DNA of 64,000 bases from the NCBI RefSeq assembly GCF_014207655.1, contig NZ_JACHHJ010000004.1:124001-188000 (forward strand). Direction: 5' to 3'. This DNA is from Geomicrobium halophilum (GTDB taxonomy: Bacteria; Bacillota; Bacilli; Bacillales; Marinococcaceae). The notes below the pieces were generated by a model. It had not been told where the DNA came from and searched no databases. It worked only from the letters and a program-made list of their open reading frames with translations. Shown here one piece after another: positions 39,360-48,132 of this stretch; position 1 is the stretch's first letter, and each line of letters starts with the position of its first letter. Position numbers and translations under genes: made by a program.

Positions 39360-40247
39360 ATGAAAAACATTCTTTTTTTAACATTAGGAACCTTTTTGTT
39401 TGCTATATCAATTACACAATTTGCCATGCCGAATAACCTGGCGGAAGGCGGGGTGCCCGGGCTAGCTCTTTTGCTTTTCTATGCGTTTGAATTTTCTCCC
39501 GCGGTTGTCACCTTTATTTTCAATGCAGTACTTCTTGCGATTGGCTATCGAGTATTACCACGGCATATGATTTATAAATCGCTATTAAACGTGCCTTTAT
39601 TTTCGTTTTTTGTCTTTTTGATGGAAGATTATGGCCAACCGATCGAAGACCCATTATTGGCTGCTATTTTCACCGGGGTTTTTACCGGAATGGGCTTTGG
39701 CTTTATATTCCAGGCGGGTAGTACAACTGGAGGCACTTCAACCATTGCCCGCATGCTCAATCATAAATTCGGTTGGGAACTGACAGGCGCAAACTTTATA
39801 TTAGATGCCGGAATTATTGTCGTTGGGATTTTCATCATCGGGCCCCTCTATACGATGTATACGATTGTTGCTCTCTATATTGGAAAGAAAATTACGGATT
39901 ACGTACTGGAAGGATTTGAGTCAAGGAAGGCTCTTAATGTCATTTCAAGAAGAGGGAATGACATCGCACATGCCGTGAACAACTTCATGAATGCTAGCGC
40001 TACTCTTTATGAAGGTTATGGAGCTTACTCACAAAAAAAACATACAATGGTTTACATCGTCATCGAAAAGCAGCGGTTGTTTCACTTAAAACAATTAATA
40101 TATGATATCGATGAATCAGCCTTCATCGTTGTGCACACGGTCAAGGACGTTTCCGGCGGCACTTTCTTAAAGAAATATCACCCTTCTCAACAGACTTTCC
40201 CTACTGATGACACCTTCGATGAGGAAGATTTTGAGAAGCAGTCTTGA
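39360..40247 (+). CDS. YitT family membrane protein
   Basis: A 295-residue protein with five or six membrane segments in the first 190 residues (FAMPNNLAEGGVPGLALLL near residue 21, FQAGSTTGGTSTIARML near 117) and a C-terminal cytoplasmic DUF2179 domain (about 210-280, ending VKDVSGGTFLKK). The family is widespread in Firmicutes with several paralogues per genome; its transport role is not settled. AAGGAAGGAGG precedes the ATG. It is probably monocistronic. Confidence 0.87.
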   Translation: MKNILFLTLGTFLFAISITQFAMPNNLAEGGVPGLALLLFYAFEFSPAVVTFIFNAVLLAIGYRVLPRHMIYKSLLNVPLFSFFVFLMEDYGQPIEDPLLAAIFTGVFTGMGFGFIFQAGSTTGGTSTIARMLNHKFGWELTGANFILDAGIIVVGIFIIGPLYTMYTIVALYIGKKITDYVLEGFESRKALNVISRRGNDIAHAVNNFMNASATLYEGYGAYSQKKHTMVYIVIEKQRLFHLKQLIYDIDESAFIVVHTVKDVSGGTFLKKYHPSQQTFPTDDTFDEEDFEKQS

Positions 40248-40329
40248 ATGTCCCTGTAGCCATGATCAACCTTTTCCGGTTATAATCATACTTATGTAGT
40301 ACTCACCACGAAATCAAGGAGGAACGATC

Positions 40330-40887
40330 ATGAAAATTGCTGCAATCATAGGAAGTACACGTAGAGATTCCTATAATTATAAAATTGCTCAACACATACA
40401 AAAGCGCTATATCCATCAGTTTGACCTTGAGATTTTGAACATCGGCGAGCTTCCTTTTTATAATCAAGACACCGAAAATTCACCATCTCCTGAAGTGGTT
40501 ACATTCAAGCAAAAGGTGGCAGATGCAGATGCCGTTCTTTGGGTCACACCTGAATACAATGCCACCATTCCCGGCGTGTTGAAAAACGCCATTGATTGGT
40601 TATCCCGTGTGAATCAAGTGATGATTGGCAAACCGTCATGGATCATAGGTGCATCCATGGGGGCACTTGGAACCGTAAAAGCCCAGGCCCACTTACGTGA
40701 TATTCTTTTTGCACCAGGGCTTTCTTCACCTGTGCTTCCCGGTAATGAAGTTGTCATTGGACACGTTCACCATAAACTTGACGACAATGGCAACCTTGTA
40801 GATGAAGGGACGGTCTCCTTTTTGGACAAGGTAACCGAGAACATGGTGACTTGGATTGAGCAGCAGCAAACAACGGTGAACCATTGA
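40330..40887 (+). CDS. NADPH-dependent FMN reductase family protein
   Basis: A 185-residue flavodoxin-like reductase. The phosphate-binding loop GSTRRDSYNYKIA lies at residues 8-20, and the flavin motif TPEYNATIPGVLKNAIDWLS near residue 74 is diagnostic. Relatives reduce FMN, quinones, azo dyes or chromate with NADPH. AAGGAGG is just upstream. Its last codons (Asn-His-stop) form one arm of a terminator shared with the convergent carboxypeptidase gene. Confidence 0.9.
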   Translation: MKIAAIIGSTRRDSYNYKIAQHIQKRYIHQFDLEILNIGELPFYNQDTENSPSPEVVTFKQKVADADAVLWVTPEYNATIPGVLKNAIDWLSRVNQVMIGKPSWIIGASMGALGTVKAQAHLRDILFAPGLSSPVLPGNEVVIGHVHHKLDDNGNLVDEGTVSFLDKVTENMVTWIEQQQTTVNH

Positions 40888-40921
40888 TAAGGGGCCTCCC
40901 CCCTTTTTTCAATGGTTTTTT
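40879..40921. terminator. Shared bidirectional terminator encoding both C-termini
   Basis: AACCATTG and CAATGGTT form the outer stem, with an inner G/C-rich pairing and T-runs in both directions. Each arm encodes the Asn-His-stop end of one of the two convergent genes. Confidence 0.8.
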
Positions 40922-42420
40922 AATTGATACAGATCACTGTACTTTGTTTCCAAATAGTTCAACAATGGTTCTGCATCGATGCTGCCCCCGGTTGTTTCTT
41001 GAATAATCTCAGCAGGAGTTTTTAGTTTCCCATGTTGGTGGACATTTTTCGTCAGCCACGCCTTTATTGGAGTAAAATCTCCATGTAAGAGCTTTTCATC
41101 ATACATTGGAACATCCTTGACGAGCACTTCTTTTAATTGTGCAGCGTAAATATAGCCAAGGGCATACGATGGGAAATACCCAAATTCTCCTCCTGCCCAG
41201 TGTGCATCTTGTAACACACCTTCGCGATCCGTGGACGGACGAATCCCTAAGTATTCCTCCATTTTATCATTCCAAAGTTTAGGTAACTCGTGCACTTCAA
41301 TGTTGCCTTCAAAGATCCCTTTTTCCAATTCGTAGCGAACAATGATGTGTAAACAATAGGTTAATTCGTCCGCATCGACACGAATGAATGATGGCTTAGC
41401 TTCATTCAAGGCAAAAAAATAATCATCAAAAGATACATCTGTGAATTGTCCATCACTATGCTCGATAAGCAGTGGATACATAGCTTTCCAAAAATTTTTG
41501 TTCTGGCCAATAAATTTTTCCCATAACAACGATTGAGATTCATGAATACCAAATGAAGTACCCTCGGCCATCGGCGTATCTTTTAGTTCAGTCGCGATGT
41601 TTTGTTCATACAGCGCGTGCCCTCCCTCATGAATGGTACTGAGTAATCCTGATAATACATCTTCTTCTTTAAAATGGGTGGTCACTCGTACATCTTCAGA
41701 ATGCAGGGCCATCGTAAATGGGTGAAGCGACTCATCTAAACGGCCGGATTCAAAATCATAGCCTATTTTTTCTAAAAAGCATTTACTTAGCGCTCGCTGG
41801 TTTTCCTTGGAAAATGATTGAAATAAAAAATCTGTTTGCGGTTGGTGCGGGGATTTGCGGACAGCTTCTACAAGCGGAATGAGCCGTTCTTTCAATTGTG
41901 CAAAAAGCCGGTCAATCGTCTTCACAAAAACACCCGGTTCGAAGTTATCTAGCAACGGATCGTATGGATGATCTTCATATCCTAAATACTCAATAAAGCA
42001 TTTGTTATATTCAACAAGTTTTTCCAAGTATGGTTCAAGCAAAGAAAAATCATCGTTTTCCTTTGCTTCTTCCCAAACCGTCGCTGCATTTGACTTCAAA
42101 ATGACATAATCCTTGTACTCATCTTCTGGGATTTTGTTATTTTTATTGTATTCTTTGGCACATTCCTCCACAGATTTTTTCAGCACTTCGGATTGTAGAT
42201 CTGCTTTTTTTAGTTCATCAAGGCTTTTTTTCATCTCCTCCGATATGGAAAGTCGGAAGAGCTCAGCCGATATACTCCCATTCACTTCCGCTCGTTGTTC
42301 AGCCCCTTTTTTCGGTGCACCGGTCTGCGTATCCCAGGAAAGAAGCCGAGAGATTTGCTGGTAATGATTTCTTTTCTTCAAGATATCCTTGAATTGTTGC
42401 TCACTCTTTTCAACGTCCAT
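40909..42420 (-). CDS. M32 family metallocarboxypeptidase (Taq/YpwA type)
   Basis: A protein of about 503 residues. The zinc motif HEGGH lies in STIHEGGHALYEQ near residue 266, and the third ligand is in HESQSLLWE about 30 residues later. DTQTGAPKKGAEQRAE near residue 29 and the C-terminal DREGVLQDAHWAGGEFGYFPSY are family features. It removes C-terminal residues from peptides in the cytoplasm. ATG 42420 (MDVEKSEQQ) is chosen because AAGGAGTG precedes it and the length matches B. subtilis YpwA; the longer open frame overlaps a weak leader. Confidence 0.92.
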   Translation of the reverse strand: MDVEKSEQQFKDILKKRNHYQQISRLLSWDTQTGAPKKGAEQRAEVNGSISAELFRLSISEEMKKSLDELKKADLQSEVLKKSVEECAKEYNKNNKIPEDEYKDYVILKSNAATVWEEAKENDDFSLLEPYLEKLVEYNKCFIEYLGYEDHPYDPLLDNFEPGVFVKTIDRLFAQLKERLIPLVEAVRKSPHQPQTDFLFQSFSKENQRALSKCFLEKIGYDFESGRLDESLHPFTMALHSEDVRVTTHFKEEDVLSGLLSTIHEGGHALYEQNIATELKDTPMAEGTSFGIHESQSLLWEKFIGQNKNFWKAMYPLLIEHSDGQFTDVSFDDYFFALNEAKPSFIRVDADELTYCLHIIVRYELEKGIFEGNIEVHELPKLWNDKMEEYLGIRPSTDREGVLQDAHWAGGEFGYFPSYALGYIYAAQLKEVLVKDVPMYDEKLLHGDFTPIKAWLTKNVHQHGKLKTPAEIIQETTGGSIDAEPLLNYLETKYSDLYQLKNH

Positions 42421-42528
42421 AACAACACTCCTTCGACCCTCCCTATGATTGACCATTTCTCGTTCTGTTATCATGCCAAAACTTCCCAAATTAAATTCAG
42501 ACCGTTTTCATAGGTTTTTCGACTCCCC

Positions 42529-42570
42529 TTGATATTTATCTTCAATAAGTTTATACTTACCTAGGTAAGT
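42529..42570 (+). promoter_or_regulatory. Promoter and palindromic operator of the marR-yczE unit
   Basis: TTGATA (42529-42534) and TATACT (42552-42557) are 17 bases apart. ACTTACCTAGGTAAGT at 42555-42570 is a perfect 16-bp palindrome overlapping the -10 box, as expected for autorepression by the MarR protein encoded just downstream. Confidence 0.7.
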
Positions 42571-42578
42571 TTTTAGAG

Positions 42579-43022
42579 ATGGAGCAACGTATTATTATGA
42601 GATTATACGGTCATTTTATAAATCAAACGGCACGAAACTTTGTAAAAACGCTAAATGAACGCATTTCTCCTCTAGGTCTCTATAGCTCTCAATGGGGAGT
42701 TATTTTATTTTTAGCTGAAAAAGAAAAGGCCACGCAACGGGAAATTAGTGATTATCTTCGCGTTGAAGCACCGACGATGACTCGCACGCTGACCCGCATG
42801 GAGAAAGAAGGGCTGATCACAAAAGTACCCGGTGAAGACCGCCGTGCACGAGCGATTCAGTTAACAGACAAAGCCCATGAATTGTATGAAGTTTGGTTAA
42901 AAGAATCAGATGAAATGGAGAAGCAAGCGATGAAAGGGATCAGCAAAGCAGATTTGGAAACTTTTCATAAAGTCTTGGAAACTATGAATGCGAATTTAGA
43001 CGAGTCAAAGCGTAAAGAATGA
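42579..43022 (+). CDS. MarR family transcriptional regulator
   Basis: A protein of 141-147 residues with the MarR winged helix fold: recognition region LRVEAPTMTRTLTRMEKEGLI near residue 61, wing GEDRRARAIQLT near 86, and dimerising helices at both ends. It probably represses itself and the adjacent membrane-protein gene, 13 bases away, through the palindrome over the promoter. ATG 42579 is only a few bases past that operator; ATG 42597 has a GGAG upstream and is an alternative start. Confidence 0.85.
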   Translation: MEQRIIMRLYGHFINQTARNFVKTLNERISPLGLYSSQWGVILFLAEKEKATQREISDYLRVEAPTMTRTLTRMEKEGLITKVPGEDRRARAIQLTDKAHELYEVWLKESDEMEKQAMKGISKADLETFHKVLETMNANLDESKRKE

Positions 43023-43035
43023 AAGAAGGTTTAGA

Positions 43036-43755
43036 ATGGAAGAACACCTTAGAAAACCTAGGCATCACCGAAACTTTTCTTTTTTTATAATAAGAATTGC
43101 TTTATTTTTTGCTGGTTTGTTGACGCTATCTCTTGGCGGAAGCTTAATGATTCAATCAACACTTGGCTCGGCCACATGGGATGTTCTTCATATTGGTCTT
43201 TCGAACTTTAACCCTTTATCGATTGGAATGTGGGTTCAAATTGTAGGGATATTGATGATTACTATGACCTGCTATATTGAACGCCAAAGGCCGCAAATCG
43301 GAAGTTTCGTCAATATCTTATGTATTGGTTTTTTCCTCGATTTATGGTTACAGCTACCTATACAAGAGATCTTCGAAAGTACGTGGCAATTATTTTTCGT
43401 ATTGGTTCTAGGAATTGTATTCATGGGTATTGGCGCAGGCATGTATGTATCAACACGTCTTGGTGCAGGTCCCCGCGATGGTATGACGCTGGCTCTTTCC
43501 AACAAGCTGGGATGGTCCATCAGGCTTGTACGGACACTGTTAGAAGGTTCTGCTTTGTTCCTCGGCTGGCTGCTTGGCGGGCCAGTAGCTTTCGGTACAT
43601 TTGCATCCGTATTTTTGATCGGACCTGTCATGCAATCATCACTTGGTTTTTGGCGAAAACAAATGACGAAATGGGAGTGGGTCACTTCGCGTAAGCATGT
43701 GCACAAAAGAACCTCCAAGACATCTTCACATGTACAATGGGGCCATACAGACTGA
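43036..43755 (+). CDS. YczE/YitT-like membrane protein
   Basis: A 239-residue membrane protein with five hydrophobic segments and the repeat-like motifs GSATWDVLHIGL (near residue 50) and RLGAGPRDGMTLALS (near 141) that mark the YczE branch of the YitT superfamily. The C-terminal tail is basic and hydrophilic (SRKHVHKRTSKTSSH). Function unknown; some homologues affect antibiotic production indirectly. Co-transcribed with the MarR regulator, which suggests an export or stress role (inference). Confidence 0.82.
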   Translation: MEEHLRKPRHHRNFSFFIIRIALFFAGLLTLSLGGSLMIQSTLGSATWDVLHIGLSNFNPLSIGMWVQIVGILMITMTCYIERQRPQIGSFVNILCIGFFLDLWLQLPIQEIFESTWQLFFVLVLGIVFMGIGAGMYVSTRLGAGPRDGMTLALSNKLGWSIRLVRTLLEGSALFLGWLLGGPVAFGTFASVFLIGPVMQSSLGFWRKQMTKWEWVTSRKHVHKRTSKTSSHVQWGHTD

Positions 43756-43794
43756 GCCATACTACTTTTAAAGAGAAGTATGGCTCTTCTTTTT
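43754..43794 (+). terminator. Terminator after the YczE-like gene
   Basis: GAGCCATACT and AGTATGGCTC form a perfect 10-bp stem followed by a T-rich run (TTCTTTTT), between convergent genes. Confidence 0.85.
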
Positions 43795-44086
43795 ATCGAT
43801 AATGAAAGGGGTGATCGTTATACGGATATTCGGTGATAGGGATCTGCTCCCTGGGATGTTGATCTGGAAAATGGTCATGAACATGATTGACTGTCTCATA
43901 ATTTTCCTGCCAGTGCGGATAATGATGGACATGTTTATAGACATTGTTTTTCACATATTTCGTTTCCACTGTAAAAATCTCCGGCACGATATACTCTTCG
44001 ACATATGGTTCAAGTGGCCTAGGCTGATCCATCATATGAGGCGGATAAAAAGGTGGGCCAGGTGGCCCTGGGTGCCTTCCAAACAT
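43793..44086 (-). CDS. cotD: CotD-like spore coat protein
   Basis: A 97-residue protein rich in His, Pro, Tyr and aromatic residues, starting MFGRHPGPPGPPFYPPHM, with a central KYVKNNVYKHVHHYPHWQEN and a His-rich tail. This composition and the KYV..NVYKHVHHYPH block are typical of the inner spore coat protein CotD, which predicts a spore-former and sigma-K/GerE-type late expression (inference). AGGAGGGG precedes the ATG. Confidence 0.82.
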   Translation of the reverse strand: MFGRHPGPPGPPFYPPHMMDQPRPLEPYVEEYIVPEIFTVETKYVKNNVYKHVHHYPHWQENYETVNHVHDHFPDQHPREQIPITEYPYNDHPFHYR

Positions 44087-44248
44087 TTGGTAACCCCTCC
44101 TAATGAAAAGTAACTCCTTATCAATTTATGTCAAAATGGGTAAGATGGTACTGAACATGCGCCCCATTCACCGACATCAGCCATTTTTGTGCAAGAAACT
44201 CTATAAAATATAAAATTTTTTTCAATAAAAGACATTTCGGACTTTACA

Positions 44249-44495
44249 CGGTTGTTCAAAACGTCCGGGAAATCGTCGTCTTGCTTTCAAAAGTCCTCAC
44301 GTATGAAACCATATATCCTCGAAACAGAAACCCACTTTTTCTTCATGCGAAGTATCGCTTATGTAGAGACGGGCTTAGGTTCAAATACTCGAAACTACGT
44401 CCTCGGCTCTTTTCTGTGAAAGGAATGGTGGTGACCGTAGCCATTCATTCTCAAACTCAGCAGGGTGTCGTTTTTGTCCTTTTTGAACACTCTAC
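44249..44495. repeat. MITE-like intergenic repeat, copy E (long variant)
   Basis: About 247 bases, from CACGGTTGTTCAAAACGTCC to GTCCTTTTTGAACACTC, opposite in orientation to copy D. It includes GTCGTCTTGCTTTC, CTCGAAACTACGTCCTCGGC and the extra block TCTGTGAAAGGAATGGTG through GCAGGGTGTCG shared with copy D. It occupies most of the 470-base gap between cotD and the SDR gene; the remainder is A+T-rich with nothing recognised. Confidence 0.7.
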
Positions 44496-44560
44496 TAGAA
44501 ACATATTCAAATCTATCCTGGCATAGGGTAATGGTAGAAACCTAAAGTCAGGAGGATATG

Positions 44561-45547
44561 ATGACAAATTATTATCATAAGAAAGAAGAAGAAGCGGAAG
44601 ATATCAGACAATTACAGGAGTGGTTTCATAAACATCTGTTAAAAGATCCTTACCCAAAGTATCCAAACTACGGCAAAATCACTCAGTACGAAGACATTCC
44701 CCTAAATTTCCCGGAACAACGTCAGCTTCGACAGCCTGGTGTAGAAAGACTGATGGTACCCAGGCCCATTGTTGAAAACCCGAATTATAAAGGAAGCGGT
44801 AAACTAAAAAATAAGGTCGGCCTCATTACAGGCGGAGATAGCGGAATCGGTGCTGCTGTCGCGATTGCCTTTGCTAAGGAAGGCGCGGATATCGCGATTG
44901 CTTATCTGGATGAACATGAAGATGCAGAGCGAACGAAAAGGAGAGTCGAGGAACTGGGCCAGCGTTGTCACTTGATGGCGGGTGACCTTAGAGAAAAGGA
45001 CCAGAGCATTGAAATTGTAGAAGATACAGTTCGAACATTTGGTCAGCTCGATGTTTTAGTCAATCATGTTGGTATTCAATTTCAACAATTAAGCTTGCTC
45101 GACATCACAGATGAACAGTTTGACAATACGTTCAAGGTCAATGTTTATTCTCATTTTTACACCACACGTGCGGCACTCCCTTATTTACAACCGGGAAGTT
45201 CTATTATTGGAACAACATCTGTTGTCACATATGCTGGTGAAGAACACATGATTGACTACACGTCTTCAAAAGGGGCGAATGTTGGCTGGACCCGGGCACT
45301 CGCCAATAATGTTATTGAGCACGGCATACGCGTAAATGCCGTAGCCCCGGGGAGAATTTGGACCCCTCTCATTCCTGCTAGTTTCTCCTCCGATCAAAAC
45401 GCAATATTTGGAACTGACAACCCTATGGAGCGGGCGGCACAACCATTTGAACTAGCACCTACTTATGTTTACCTTGCCTCCGATGACTCTCGCTTTGTTA
45501 CTGGGCAAGTGCTCCATGTGAACGGTGGCGAAACGATGCATACGTGA
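44561..45547 (+). CDS. SDR family oxidoreductase (YhxC/YdaD-like)
   Basis: A protein of about 328 residues. A 50-residue N-terminal extension ([19 protein letters not shown]) precedes a classical short-chain dehydrogenase: TGGDSGIG near residue 91, VNHVGIQ near 168, catalytic Tyr and Lys in DYTSSKGAN near 231, and a C-terminal [12 protein letters not shown]. This extended architecture is that of Bacillus general-stress oxidoreductases such as YhxC and YdaD. ATG 44561 is better spaced from GGAGG than ATG 44558. The substrate is unknown. Confidence 0.88.
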   Translation: MTNYYHKKEEEAEDIRQLQEWFHKHLLKDPYPKYPNYGKITQYEDIPLNFPEQRQLRQPGVERLMVPRPIVENPNYKGSGKLKNKVGLITGGDSGIGAAVAIAFAKEGADIAIAYLDEHEDAERTKRRVEELGQRCHLMAGDLREKDQSIEIVEDTVRTFGQLDVLVNHVGIQFQQLSLLDITDEQFDNTFKVNVYSHFYTTRAALPYLQPGSSIIGTTSVVTYAGEEHMIDYTSSKGANVGWTRALANNVIEHGIRVNAVAPGRIWTPLIPASFSSDQNAIFGTDNPMERAAQPFELAPTYVYLASDDSRFVTGQVLHVNGGETMHT

Positions 45548-45644
45548 AATATGTCAGACATTTCTATCTTCCGCTTTACAATGGTTCCATGTGTTATAAG
45601 CACATAAATAGGGAAAACCGTTGTAGAGAAGGAGGAATTTTTTT

Positions 45645-46613
45645 ATGAAAGGGATCGGAATTCATAAATATGGAGATGAAACACAACTGACGATCATTGA
45701 AGCAAAGCCTATGAACCTCGCCTCTGATCAAGTGAGGGTTTCCATTCGCGCTAGCGGTGTAAACCCTATCGATTGGAAATTACGAGAAGGGTATTTAAAG
45801 GACGTCACACCCTTTGACCCTCCCCTCACATTAGGGTGGGATGGTGCTGGTAAAATTACAGAAGTCGGTGAAGACGTAAAGGACTTGCAGGTGGGGGATG
45901 ACGTATTCTTCCGTCCTGAGCTCACAGAACACGGCACATATGCAGAAGAAATCGTCACAGAAGCAGATTTAGTTCAACGCTTACCGGAAGGTTTAAGTTA
46001 TGTAGAAGGGAGTTCTTTACCACTTGTTGGTCTGACAGTGATTCAGGGATTATCTGAAATTGGAAAATTACAATCCGATCAGCATGTCCTGATCCTCGGC
46101 GGTAGCGGTGGTGTAGGTACGATTGCCATTCAAATAGCCAAGGCCATAGGGGCGAATGTGACAACCACGTGCAGCGCCAAAAATGCAGATTTTGTAACGG
46201 AACTAGGTGCCGATCATGTCATCGCCTATGACCAAGCTTCCATCCAAAAAGGAGGTCCATCGTTCGATTTATTATTCGATGCTGTCGGCCCCGAAGCCTA
46301 TCAAGAAGCGATCACTAGGGTGAATTTAGGGGGAACAGCGGTAAGTATCGCCGGCGGTGCAAGTGCAAATGATGAGATCTCTGCTGTAGAAAAAGAACAG
46401 AACATCTACGCCGAAAACATGTTTATGACTCCAGACAAGGAAAAGATGGCAAAGCTCAAAACGTATGTCGATCAAGGACAAGTGAAACCCATTATTTCGC
46501 ACACCTCCCCCATGACCATCGAAGGCGCCAGGCAAGCGCACATCGACAGCCAAAGCAACCGCACCCAAGGGAAGATTGTTTTAACTCGCGAAGCTGACGG
46601 CAAAATCGAATAA
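45645..46613 (+). CDS. NADP-dependent MDR oxidoreductase
   Basis: A 322-residue zinc-free medium-chain reductase. NPIDWKLREGYL lies near residue 40, the coenzyme loop ILGGSGGVGTIAIQIAKAIGA near 150, and DLLFDAVGPEAYQEA near 209. It is a paralogue of the gene at 7.4 kb. GGAGGAA lies upstream of the ATG. It likely reduces quinones or reactive carbonyls; proximity to a stress-type SDR gene would fit detoxification (inference). Confidence 0.88.
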   Translation: MKGIGIHKYGDETQLTIIEAKPMNLASDQVRVSIRASGVNPIDWKLREGYLKDVTPFDPPLTLGWDGAGKITEVGEDVKDLQVGDDVFFRPELTEHGTYAEEIVTEADLVQRLPEGLSYVEGSSLPLVGLTVIQGLSEIGKLQSDQHVLILGGSGGVGTIAIQIAKAIGANVTTTCSAKNADFVTELGADHVIAYDQASIQKGGPSFDLLFDAVGPEAYQEAITRVNLGGTAVSIAGGASANDEISAVEKEQNIYAENMFMTPDKEKMAKLKTYVDQGQVKPIISHTSPMTIEGARQAHIDSQSNRTQGKIVLTREADGKIE

Positions 46614-46634
46614 GGGAAACGCTGAGCACCCAAC

Positions 46635-46678
46635 AGGACATCTGTAAGTTCCCGCAACTTGCGGATGTCCTTTCCTTT
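46635..46678. terminator. Strong terminator after the MDR gene
   Basis: A 16-bp stem (two G-U pairs) from AGGACATCTGTAAGTT and AACTTGCGGATGTCCT, loop CCCGC, followed by TTCCTTTTC. It lies between the convergent MDR and yerC genes. Confidence 0.85.
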
Positions 46679-46693
46679 TCCGTATGATCCCCA

Positions 46694-46990
46694 TTAATCT
46701 TCGCCGTGCACGCGCCCGAGTGTCATTTGATAACTTTCGTTTCCGTAATTGAGACAGCGTTTCACACGGCTGATCGTAGCTGTGCTCGCGCCCGTTTCCA
46801 CTTCAATTTTGTGATACGTGTGACCTTCTTGAAGCATGCGGGCAACTTCCAGCCGCTGCCCGAGAGACTGTATCTCGTTAATGGTGCAAAGGTCGTCAAA
46901 AAATTGATAACATTCTTCAAGGTTATTTAGGGACAGGATCGCGTTGAACAACTGATCAAGTTCCTTCCCGCGTAACTTGTCAATTTGCAT
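46694..46990 (-). CDS. yerC: TrpR-like protein YerC
   Basis: A 98-residue YerC/YecD family protein with the Trp-repressor-type helix-turn-helix: LGQRLEVARMLQEGHTYHKI near residue 42 and ETGASTATISRVKRCLNYG near residue 64. It belongs to the yer locus next to yerB; the DNA target and ligand are not established. Confidence 0.9.
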   Translation of the reverse strand: MQIDKLRGKELDQLFNAILSLNNLEECYQFFDDLCTINEIQSLGQRLEVARMLQEGHTYHKIEVETGASTATISRVKRCLNYGNESYQMTLGRVHGED

Positions 46991-47020
46991 AGAAAATCCT
47001 CTCTTTCATCATTCTGTTTC

Positions 47021-48049
47021 CTAACTATCTATGGTTACTTGATCCAATGAAGGAACGATATTAATCCATGTAGCTCCTTCTTTCAACGGGGCAATCTCCT
47101 CACCATCTGTAGGTAAAATACGCCCCCCATCATTTTCCCACTGAAGCTCACGCATTTCACCGTCCTGCAATAAGAGTGCTCTCCCGCCTGCATCAAGCTC
47201 GATCGAGCGTCTGCCCTCATCATCCACAACTTCATGGGCTGCTTCCGCGATCAACACGTTATCAGCTGTCAATGCTTCACCTGTCTCAGCATCATGCATG
47301 GGGGTGCCATCGCTTGTTCGCAGATAGTGACCATCGACTTCATCATAGTTGTATCCGGCAGTGGAAACGTCCCGGTATGTAATGGTTACATCCGCAGCCA
47401 TTTCTCCTTCAAGGGGTGTTTCTTCAATAAAAAGGGGGTCAATCTCTCGCTCAATAGGGAAACCCATGCTCTTTAGTCCCTCTATTACATCCGTAAAAGA
47501 AATGTACGAATTGTGAGGTGCTGATCGTTCAGCGTCCCGTATAAAAATAGGTTCGTCCTCTTCCATTCCATTTAAATGATCAATTTCCCCCGCTTGTAAC
47601 CTACGTTCCGATCCGGGACTCCAGCCATGAGCAATAAACATCGCATCATACCCTTGAGCAATATCGATAAAATACTCACGTGCACTTCGAACTGGTCCTA
47701 TACGCTCTGGTTGTTCACTGTGGTAAAGCGCCACAAACCGCGTAACCGCCCCTTCGGTTAACACTTCATAAACGATATCCGCTTCACCAAGCCCTGATAA
47801 GGGACGTGCATCTCGGGCATTGCTGATGACAACGGCAAGCGGACGATACGGAGTTTGTCCCTTCTCCTCAATATTTTCCCCGGTTAACGGGTAAGACCGA
47901 TCAGGTTCCACTCCCGTTTCTTCCGCTTCCCCATCTTCTTGTGGCAGGGGCGGATCGTCATGTTGCTCATCATCATTACAGGCAACAGTCAAAGTAAACA
48001 TGCCGGCCGCCGCCACTTTACATAGCCACCGTATCTCTCTTCTCATCAT
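47021..48049 (-). CDS. yerB: DUF3048 lipoprotein YerB
   Basis: A protein of about 342 residues with a signal peptide ending in a lipobox-like TVAC (Cys24), then an acidic linker and the DUF3048 domain (about 50-340: PLAVVISNARDARPLSGLGEADIVYE, RIGPVRSAREYFIDIAQGYD, FIAHGWSPGSERRL). The function is unknown. It is placed between yerC and yerA as in B. subtilis. Two adjacent ATGs could start it. Confidence 0.88.
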   Translation of the reverse strand: MMRREIRWLCKVAAAGMFTLTVACNDDEQHDDPPLPQEDGEAEETGVEPDRSYPLTGENIEEKGQTPYRPLAVVISNARDARPLSGLGEADIVYEVLTEGAVTRFVALYHSEQPERIGPVRSAREYFIDIAQGYDAMFIAHGWSPGSERRLQAGEIDHLNGMEEDEPIFIRDAERSAPHNSYISFTDVIEGLKSMGFPIEREIDPLFIEETPLEGEMAADVTITYRDVSTAGYNYDEVDGHYLRTSDGTPMHDAETGEALTADNVLIAEAAHEVVDDEGRRSIELDAGGRALLLQDGEMRELQWENDGGRILPTDGEEIAPLKEGATWINIVPSLDQVTIDS

Positions 48050-48132
48050 CTCTCTCCTTGCCGTGATATTCCATCCATTAGAGTATCACCATAAGGAACT
48101 AGAAAACTAGCGATTCTTGTCTCTTCTTTATT

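Noticed and set aside
43802-44113. 103-codon plus-strand frame opposite cotD
   Set aside because: Mirror of the His/Tyr-rich cotD gene, which has a proper binding site and a family match.
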